Source: Bimuria novae-zelandiae CBS 107.79 (taxonomy: Eukaryota > Ascomycota > Dothideomycetes > Pleosporales > Didymosphaeriaceae). Taken from it: a stretch of 64,000 nucleotides of DNA. Shown here in pieces: positions 56,442-64,000 of the stretch. Positions within the stretch are counted from its first letter, which is position 1. Every line of letters starts with the position of its first letter. Made by a program: the position numbers and the translations under genes. The DNA is taken from assembly GCA_010015655.1 (NCBI GenBank), contig ML976681.1:542306-606305 (forward strand). Direction: 5' to 3'. The notes beneath the pieces were generated by a model. It was not told where the DNA came from and did not search any database. It saw only the letters and a program-made list of their open reading frames with translations.

Positions 56442-57680
56442 CTGGTGTCGTTGATTGCTATGGTTGTGCGCTCTTAAGCGTCTCTTAAAACATTAAAACG
56501 GAGAGGATATGTCTCCTCGCTCTTCTGCGTCTCCAAAGCCCAAGACGTACCATTACATGCCGCCCGCCCTGCCCTTCTCCAAAATGAAAATCCGACCTCC
56601 GCAATGGAGCTGTGAGACTAAAAATTGAACGGCTTCATATCCCATGTGTCTTGTGGCACTGGGATCGTACTTAGGGATACACTCTGGTACGGCTCTAAAG
56701 TGTTCCTTGCGGACGCTTATGGTCCTGCACTTTCGAAGACTTCGAAATATTCAGCGTCGCAAATCGACGGTAGACAGCTCCGATGTCCGCGCCGGGTAGG
56801 ACTCTTGTACGCGGACAACATCAGACAAAAGGCTCTTCAGCGAGCGACGTTAGCGGTGAAAATCAATATGCTATCGTTATCATGGCACGCTCCTCGGTCG
56901 GTATATATACCAGAGTCTGGTAGCTGAGTTCTGCTCTTCACACCTGCAGTGCTGGACTCTAAAAATCGACGCTTCCCGTACAAATGTTGCGGACTACTTT
57001 GGTCTAAAATATTCAAGAGTGGGATTTAATGTTGTTTCGCTCTCTGGATCGCCTGCAGCGATCTGCGAAAATTCTTCTGTTCCAAAACAACCGCGGCCGA
57101 TGATATGGTGCCGGGTCCTGCTCCGTTCTGACTAACATGACACCGACGGAGCTGGCGTGTTGTTGCGGCTCCTTTGTGCCCCAGAAATGAAAGAGCAACC
57201 AAGAGCACGGATGCTCTGTGTGGGGAGGAATCTGGATCAAGTCTGCAGTCTACTTCCTTCTTTCTCGTCTTGCCCCAGTGTGGTTTGGGACCAAATACGA
57301 TGGGGGAGGTAGCGATGGGCCTTGCTCTCTCTAAAATGAGACCGAAAAGAGCCTGATGTGCGTCGGAAGCGGTTCAAAAAACACATCGAAATGTCTCATG
57401 CCGTCTGCGCTCCTCTACCTCAAATGACTAAGCCTCCAAGCCTATGGCTCTGGAATCCTTCTGCAAGAACACAAAGGAATTGGAAGCTCTTACATGTGTG
57501 ACTTTCTCTTTTCGCGAAAAATCCAAGGAGGGGGCTGCCATGGTGCGGAAGATTGCAAAATGCTCAAGGAACCGATTTTGACCTTTTGCTTTTGTTTAAA
57601 AGAGTTGCTGTTCAATCATGACCTTCAGTAACGTTTCGAAAACTATGCCCCCAGTTTGGAGCACAAAAATCACGCATTTA

Positions 57681-57929
57681 CGAGTATATGCGCTGAACAC
57701 TACACCAGCACAGTAGGATTCTATATGCGCTATGTTGCCTACGAAATAAGTATTTAGAGTATAACTAGTTAGTCGCAAACGATAGTTGATATATAAGTCT
57801 TTATATATAAGTTATTAGTGTAAGTTATTGTAAGTCTACCCCTACCGCGAACTATAGTTCAAAAACACTACTAAAATTCGAACACTAAATCTATGGAACA
57901 CTAACTCGACGAGTCGAGTATATGCGCTG
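57681..57929. mobile_element. AT-rich insertion flanked by a 15-bp direct repeat
   Basis: cgagtatatgcgctg occurs at 57,681-57,695 and 57,915-57,929. Between the copies lies about 219 bp of AT-rich sequence (tatatataag-type words, cgcgaactatagttc) unlike the surrounding array. The pattern suggests an inserted short element with target-site duplication, or a recombination footprint. The length of the duplication would fit a retroposed element better than a cut-and-paste transposon, but no poly(A) end or clear terminal inverted repeat is visible. Confidence 0.5.
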
Positions 57930-60900
57930 GTTCTTGGTTCCAAAAGGAGTATGTGGAACAACTCATGGCACCGGTCGCGCTTCATGTTCAATCAAAAGCT
58001 CAACATGTTCGAGCCATGTTGAGTAGCCCTGGGCTTATAAAAACAAAGCGTGTCTCCTGAGGTACAATTCATCAGGGCCTGCAGCTCTCTCTATAAATTC
58101 CGTCGTGGAGGAGTTCAGTTCTTCACACTTCTGCTCTCCGTCACTAAAACAGGAACGGGAACCTGACCATGTTGGCCTATGTGGTCCTTCAAAAATGGCC
58201 AAAAAGAAAACTTTGAAGCTCATGGGGTGCACTAAGATGGCTGAACTGCCAGAGACGTTTCCGATGGGACGGTCGGGCGACCGTCTTCGATATAGCGAGG
58301 CGCGCACTGGAATCAAAGCCAAATTGTCAAATGCATATGTGAGCTGTTTTCGGTCCACCACCAACCAAAAGTAAACCATGGCAAACTGACACCATGTCTC
58401 CGGGCCAGTGATCTCCTATAAAAGCTTGACCTCTGAGGCTACTTTTCTTCGAAATTTCAGAAACTTTTGCTTCCAACTACAAAACCAGTGACGAAAGCGC
58501 CATGTTTGCGAGATTGGAATCCAAGATCGTATCCAGTCACGCCTAAGGGGGTTGTACGAAAAGCCATCCAAGTTTTTCGGCATGTGCTCGCTCCTTGCTG
58601 GTGTCCAAAACCTCTGCATCCACCGTTATTGTAGCACGAATTAAAAGACGACTGAAAAGAGATACGACTCGTTGTTGGCCTTCTCAATACCTGACGTCTC
58701 CGAGATGCAATACTCGTTCTGAATGGTATATGTGCTTGGTCTCCTAGCTTCAAAAATGCATGACTATGCTAAACGCGAGCAGTCACCAAGACGACGATAC
58801 CAATGTCGAATGTGCGCACCTCTTTGGTGCCTCAAATTGGTCCTTCAAGCTGCCATGGAACGAGCAGCATGTACTCGTTCATTCAAAACCTTTGTTTTGT
58901 GCTGTTATGCGCTGTTCGCTTTTCTCCCCCCCACTATTTCCCCCCATAGTTAGTCAACACGCTATAGTGGGCCGTCATGCCCTTGTTCCTCGTCCTTGAA
59001 AACTGCACAGGATGCGGACGGGATAAAAACCTCTATTATGTTCGGACTATGTGCTCTCTTCGGATTAGAAATCGCGTTGATGAGGGCTTATGGTGGCACT
59101 TTCTCTTCTCTCCGCTTCTCAAAGTACAAGAAGCGTCGCCCTATGTGGTCGTGTCTTCTCGGCAGCATAAAGAAGAAGGAACGCACCCTAACACATGCCG
59201 CGCCGCGAGAATTGTCCTCTTGCAAGAGAGACAACTCCCAGCTCGTCCGAACACCTCGTCGAATATAAGCTCCTCGCTGCTCCTCCTTACTGTAGTTTCT
59301 ACGCTACCTCTGACTGGAAGAGACTAAAATTTGATGAACTGGAAGTGCATGTACAGAGCCGCCGGCAGTGCCGTATTCCACCCAAGACTTACTTCTAAAA
59401 CCGCGCCAGGAGAGAGACATGAGCTTCTTTCGTGCTTCTCGGAATCGAAAAACAAAACTGTACTAATGACGACCCATAGCACCCTCTTTCGAGATTGAGT
59501 GTTACGTAAATATATAGCCTATCCTGGTGTCACTCGATGGCTTATACAACCTCGAAATAAAGTGGTTATATGGTATCCTCCACACACATCCATATATTCA
59601 CCTAGTACAAGCCACTAAGATCCAGACTTCGCTCTCCGTAGTCTTCATATCACCATCTTCGACTGGAAGCAACTAAAATTCCCTGGAAGTAGAAAAATGT
59701 ACCGGACCACATGGACTGCCATAGACTGATCTTAGCGCATCCTCAAAGTCATCCAAATGTCAGTGATGTCCTGTTGGTCCGCTTCTCGGGATTCCAAAAG
59801 CATTGAAGAAATCCGCCATGGCCCGTTTGTAATTCTTCTCAAGATGAAACGCTACTTTGAGTGTCCCGGTTCTGTGTTACACCGCTCATAAAAGCGAAAA
59901 ACGTCTCTGCGAAGGGAAGGAGCGCACAAGTTTTCAGCCGATAACAGCGATATAAGCAAGGAGAGCGAAGCTTTTTAACCTTTTAGCGCAAGTGAAGGAA
60001 GGAACGAATTTTGAGCGTCGCATGGTGCATGTAGCGTGGTCGTTTGCCCGCTAATCCAAATAGCACTCACTTTCGGTATGTCAACAGCGCGTGTGTGCTA
60101 TCATAGCAGCTTATATATCAAAACTTTTGCCTAATTACCATAAAAAAATCGACTCTAGGTTGCTGATTGGCGTATTCGGTCAGGCACGCGTCCTCGGCTT
60201 ATCTCCGATGAAGTTGGTTTTCTCCATGTGACAAAGGTATCGTTCGATCCCCGGCCATGGAGTTTTTGCTCTTTTTTGTTTGCCGACGTTGAACGTCGGT
60301 AATGTGTAGCCTTGAGCAGACCCAGGATCGATGTCCTAGATATTCCAGATCCTCTAAAAGTATGGATCCTATGCATAATGTCCGTCCCTCTAGCCACTGT
60401 ATCTATTTAAACCCTTCGACACTTCTGCGGCGGTACTCCTAGCACACCACCTCCTCCACTCGGATTGACTCAAACACACCATGATGGAATGTATGGCTGC
60501 GCGCTTTGCTCTCTCGACTTTTTGAAGAATGAGCTAGGCTTAACACATGTGTCCGGCACTTGCGCGCTCCAAAATGCTTTTCTGCATTGGCTCATGTCTG
60601 GTGACCATACGATCAGGTGGAATAAAAACAAAAGCACCTGTCCACGCCATTATGGGATCGCGTTTCCCCCTTTCCCTAGAGCCTCGCTGACTAGGACCGC
60701 GAAAAGGTGATGGTTAAAATGGAGTATGACTTCGTGCTCTTCTCTTCCGTCTCTGACCAAAAGACGAATTTCACAATGCCAATATTGCCGGCCCTCTGCG
60801 CTCTAAAATACATCGCATAGAACCCATGTCCGGCGTCGAGATAATCAAGTGAACTTAAAAAAATGCAGCCGCTATTACATCATGGGATCGCGCTCCTTGC

Positions 60901-61937
60901 TCATCCTAAAATCCACCAACTCAAATTGGAAATGACCCCCCTTTATGGCTGCGCTCTTTCCTCTTCCTTCCTTGATCAAAAGACGAGTTCCATAACGCAT
61001 TTTGTCGGCACCTGTGCGCTCCAAAACGTGAAGTGATTGAGTTTAGGACCAGCGGTGCGAGAATCAAAACCTCAACCTCCCTGCACGATGGCATCGTGCT
61101 CTCCTCTCGCTGTTACACCTCTCCTACTTAAAGCACACTTAAGGCGTGCTATGTCTCCGTGCTCCTCCTCTCGCCCACCCACCAAAAATACCCCACGAGA
61201 ATGTTCATGGGTGCAGCGCTTCCACGCTCTAAAATTCAGAGCTAATGGGATATATGCCTCCTGCTCTAGCACCAAAAATTTTCGCATTTTGAAGCATAGA
61301 GTCTCGCACCCTTTTTTCCCCAAACTTAAAATTACTCCTCCTTCACTTTATGGAGTAGCACGACCGCCCTTGGCAACTCTTCTTCCAAACGCAGCGAATC
61401 ACAGCCATGACGAAGCCCGTGATGGGGGATTAAAACCATACTTCACCGAGGATATGTGTCCCGCACCTCCGCGCTCCAAAACCCATGGTACAACATTTTA
61501 TGTCCTCCCGCGACCGCACCAAAACACCAAGAGTAGACTCACATGGAGTCCTCCTTACCTCCTCTACCCTAAGTCAAAACTGAAAGTACCGCCGCTGATG
61601 TGTGGCGGCTGGGCGTGCTTCTTCCCACCCCGCAACACACAAACCACAAAGCTAGGACTAGAGACACGATGTGAGACTTTCTGCACTCAAGGCCTTTCCC
61701 TATCACGTTATGTCCGTGGTGCCGTTTGGCGGCCTGTAAAAAAAAATAGATTGACTCCGAATTTCCACTGCGCTGTTCTCGGAAGCTCTCGGTCTATAAA
61801 GAACCGAGGGGAGGAGACATGGTGTGGGCGGGCGCGTGCGCTCGAATTGTATGTGGCTGTCGAAGACGTCTAAAAAGGACAACAGGTTGATCGAATGGTG
61901 GAGCGTGGGTGGACTAAAATCGTCTGCAAGGGATATT

Positions 61938-62357
61938 ATGGCTGCGGGTGAGGGCTGGCTGGGTCGACATGGGAAGGGTTGAGCGAGGAAAGGTGGGGTG
62001 GTGTGGGACTATGCGGTAGTGATGGAGGGCGGCACTACATACAGACGGTGGAGCCGCAGAGTGAGGGCATGGGATCGGTATATTGCGTTGCCCAGGATAT
62101 GTTATATGTGTTTCGACGGTACACATTTTTGGCTTTCTTTTGAACAATGTCAAGATAGTTCCTGGAGTAACACAGCAGTAGCAAATCTAACAATTTTCTT
62201 GCACTCTTGCAAGATTATGGATGTCATACACACCAAGCTGCTTGCCCATCAATGCCGCCAGCTCGGCTAGCCTCCGCCGGCCCTCGTATACCCCTCAGAT
62301 CCAAGTTTTCCAGTAGTGCATAGGACTTCCCACACGTCCCGCCTCACTACAATCCCT
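61938..62357. other. Spacer between the array and ADE2
   Basis: G-rich then mixed sequence, ending in the C/T-rich 3' UTR of ADE2 (minus strand). No gene is supported. Confidence 0.5.
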
Positions 62358-64000
62358 CTACCACTTCCCCATCTTCTTCAAATAGCTCTCAAACCCCTGC
62401 TCCGCCAACTCCTGATCCTTCCTCAACACCTCCTTCTCATTCCCCTCCATCCACACCCTCAGCCTCTCCCGCACCGCCAAATCTGTCGCGCCCAAGATCC
62501 TCACCGCTAGCAGCGCCGCATTCGTCGAATTGTTGATACCGACCGTGGCGACAGGCTCTCCGCGCGGCATCTGCGTCATGCTAACCAAGCTATCCCACCC
62601 ATCCATGTGCGTCACCTTGACCGGCAGGCCGACTACAGGCAGTGTCGTCCACGACGCGCACATACCAGGCAGATGGGCGGCACCGCCGGCCGCGCCGATG
62701 ATAACCCTCAGGCTCGTATCAGCCGCAGATTTCGAGAACTCGCGTAGCCAGTCAGGCGTGCGGTGCGCAGAGGTGATGCGCGTGGTAAATGGGATCTGTA
62801 GTTTTTCCAAAATCTGCAGACCGGCTTTCAGCACCGGCAGGTCGGAATCGGAGCCCATGATTACGGCGACGAGGGGCTCGTCGACCTGGGCCGCGCGCGG
62901 GCCGAGGGGCTTGCCCCTTTGGTCGTCGACGAAGTCAATGAGGGGCTGGATTTCCTTCTCGGCTTCGGAGAGCGTGGGTGCTGTGACGGTGATGTGGCCC
63001 ATTTTGCGGCCGGGGCGGGCGTCGCCTTTGCCGTAGAGGTGGATGGAGGCGTTGGGCGACTCGTAGGCTTTGTGTGCAACCTTAAGGTGCGAGTCTGGGG
63101 TCTTGCCGCCGAGGATGTTGAGCATGATTGCTGGCTCGCGGAGGCGGAGCGCAGACGCTGGGATGGGCATATCGAGGATGGCACGGAGATGCGCGTCGTA
63201 CTGTGAGAGAGGGCATGCTTCGATGGTGTAGTGGCCAGAGTTGTGAGGTCGAGGTGCGATTTCGTTGACGAGCAGCGTGTCGTCCTTCAGAAGGAACATC
63301 TCGACACCAAAGACACCCTTGCCTTCAAATGCGCCGATGGCTTTTTTTGCTAGATCTTGCGCCCTCTGCGTTGTCTCCTTGGAGACATTCCTTGGTGGAG
63401 CGTAAGTGAGCTTGCAGATTGAATCTTCGTGGACCGTCTCCACGGTTGGGAACGTGAGGACACCGTCTTTGGTCTTCACCACCATGACCGCAAGCTCCAT
63501 CCTAAACTCCGCCCAGCGCTCTGCGTAAAGCGGCCTATCCCCTAATGCTTTTATCGCGGCATCTATATTAGCCTCTGACCTGACGACAAAGTTTCCACGG
63601 CCATCGTAAGCTTCCGTCTTGCTCTTGAGCATATACGGGTACCCAAAGCGCTCCCCAACAGCTTTCAAGCCGTCTGCACCCTTGCCCTCGAGATCCTCGC
63701 TCTCCGCGACATCTACCCCGTGCTCTTTCAGGTACTCTTTCTGTGCGTACTTGTCTTTGATCGTTCTTAGTGTCTTCCAGCTGGGCTCGACGGCCACTTC
63801 GCCCGCGACTTCCTCAAGCATGTGCGTATCCACGTGCTCAATCTCGACCGTGACGACATCGCAAGCTTGCGCAAGTTTCTTGACAGATGAGGCGTCCTTG
63901 AAAGAGCCCTCGATATGGCCATCGTGTGCGGATATCTGTTTTGCCGGGGATGCTGCTGCGTCGAGAACGTTGACTTGAATATTGAGGCGGTTCGCAGCTT
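62358..64000 (-). CDS. ADE2: Phosphoribosylaminoimidazole carboxylase (ADE2), 5' end beyond window
   Basis: The frame is open from the window edge (64000) to the stop at 62358, giving 546 residues without the start; a full enzyme is about 570-600. The first part is the PurK-like ATP-grasp domain: NVLDAAASPAKQISAHDGHI, VVTVEIEHVDTHML, LKSKTEAYDGRGNFVVRSEA, FGVEMFLLKDDTLLVNEIAP, RPHNSGHYTIEACPLSQYDA. The last 160 residues are the PurE-like mutase domain with VAVIMGSDSDLPVLKAGLQI, TSAHRTPDWLREF and GAAGGAAHLPGM. The fused protein turns aminoimidazole ribonucleotide into its carboxylated form in purine synthesis in the cytosol. Loss of ADE2 gives red pigment in yeasts. No intron appears in the visible part. 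Confidence 0.96.
   Translation of the reverse strand, partial: AANRLNIQVNVLDAAASPAKQISAHDGHIEGSFKDASSVKKLAQACDVVTVEIEHVDTHMLEEVAGEVAVEPSWKTLRTIKDKYAQKEYLKEHGVDVAESEDLEGKGADGLKAVGERFGYPYMLKSKTEAYDGRGNFVVRSEANIDAAIKALGDRPLYAERWAEFRMELAVMVVKTKDGVLTFPTVETVHEDSICKLTYAPPRNVSKETTQRAQDLAKKAIGAFEGKGVFGVEMFLLKDDTLLVNEIAPRPHNSGHYTIEACPLSQYDAHLRAILDMPIPASALRLREPAIMLNILGGKTPDSHLKVAHKAYESPNASIHLYGKGDARPGRKMGHITVTAPTLSEAEKEIQPLIDFVDDQRGKPLGPRAAQVDEPLVAVIMGSDSDLPVLKAGLQILEKLQIPFTTRITSAHRTPDWLREFSKSAADTSLRVIIGAAGGAAHLPGMCASWTTLPVVGLPVKVTHMDGWDSLVSMTQMPRGEPVATVGINNSTNAALLAVRILGATDLAVRERLRVWMEGNEKEVLRKDQELAEQGFESYLKKMGKW

Larger units (their letters stand above)
56137..61937 (+). repeat. Degenerate ~47-bp periodic array with fixed AAAA-to-ATG spacing
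   Basis: About 5.8 kb of non-coding DNA is built of units that each run: A-tract, about 18-20 poorly conserved bases, ATG, then a GC- and pyrimidine-rich half (near GCTGYGCGCTCYTCTNNNTCTCT) that ends right at the next A-tract. First-A positions in the clearest block are 56137, 56183, 56230, 56278, 56326, 56372, about 56415, 56487, 56535 and 56581 (period 46-48). In the block 60525, 60571 and again 61184, 61231, 61432, 61478, 61521, 61576, 61915 the same holds. ATG starts 22 or 23 bases after the first A in nearly every unit. Period is not a multiple of three and no long frame runs through, so it is not a protein repeat. Units are more degenerate at 56.7-57.3, 58.2-58.9 and 59.9-60.5 kb. Confidence 0.8.

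Noticed and set aside
60225..60262. B-box-like gttcgatccccgg, possible tRNA or SINE
   Set aside because: The arms around the T-loop do not pair and no acceptor stem or A-box at the right distance could be found.
61037..61873. 278-codon open frame across the right part of the array
   Set aside because: It begins at a non-ATG codon and simply reads through array units; sequence between A-tract and ATG is not codon-like and other units of the array have stops in every frame.
56137..61937. The array as a CRISPR locus
   Set aside because: Host is a eukaryote, units are degenerate rather than near-identical, spacers are only about 18-20 bases and no cas-like gene exists nearby; the resemblance is only in layout.

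Overview
This window is nuclear DNA of a filamentous ascomycete. Almost every gene is cut by short introns (mostly 43-75 bp, GT...AG, often with a CTAAC or CTGAC branch site). The gene content is typical of Pezizomycotina: a fungal Zn2Cys6 regulator, a Cft2 homologue, Ssr4, tyrosinase, a secreted isochorismatase and F-box remnants. A pogo-type transposase tail and the style of the accessory genes suggest a Dothideomycete, possibly Pleosporales, but that placement is inference. I found no rRNA, tRNA or CRISPR locus and nothing bacterial.

Layout. 1-3.4 kb: a transposase remnant, a protein with a CRIB-like N-terminus, and decayed spacer. 3.4-11.1 kb: a secreted Asn/Ala/Gly-repeat protein, a secreted isochorismatase-fold hydrolase, and a 1,324-residue ABCG transporter. 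11.1-19.3 kb: mostly gene-poor spacer around one Zn2Cys6/AT-hook transcription factor. 19.3-24.1 kb: the polyadenylation factor Cft2 and a Pro/Met/Gly-rich protein. 24.1-28.5 kb: AT-rich DNA with a broken F-box gene. 28.5-32.4 kb: a SET-domain protein with a signal peptide, a DMT-family transporter and a four-exon gene that may be gasdermin-like. 32.8-49 kb: a dense housekeeping block (mitochondrial succinyl-CoA:3-ketoacid CoA-transferase, prohibitin-2, an Emp47-like cargo lectin, inositol monophosphatase, Lsm12, a single-pass membrane protein, 6-phosphogluconate dehydrogenase, an RBM42-like RNA-binding protein). 49.7-55.8 kb: the SWI/SNF-RSC subunit Ssr4 and a tyrosinase. 55.8-62.4 kb: no protein gene, but a long and highly regular non-coding array. 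62.4-64 kb: ADE2, running off the window end.

The strongest unexplained signal is the array at about 56.13-61.94 kb. It repeats a unit of about 43-48 bp, in which an A-tract follows a CTCT-like pyrimidine stretch, about 18 poorly conserved bases come next, and an ATG lies 22-23 bases after the first A. The ATG is followed by a GC-rich, pyrimidine-ending half (consensus near GCTGYGCGCTCYTCT). The fixed A-tract-to-ATG distance recurs in some thirty units read by eye, although unit length is not a multiple of three. A TATA-like box lies just before the first unit, and a roughly 220-bp AT-rich insertion flanked by a 15-bp direct repeat interrupts the array.

The genes are not an operon-like cluster. 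Most are independent housekeeping or accessory genes. ABC transporter, regulator and tyrosinase are too far apart to call a biosynthetic cluster. Exon boundaries were read by eye from splice signals and reading-frame phase, and should be treated as models.
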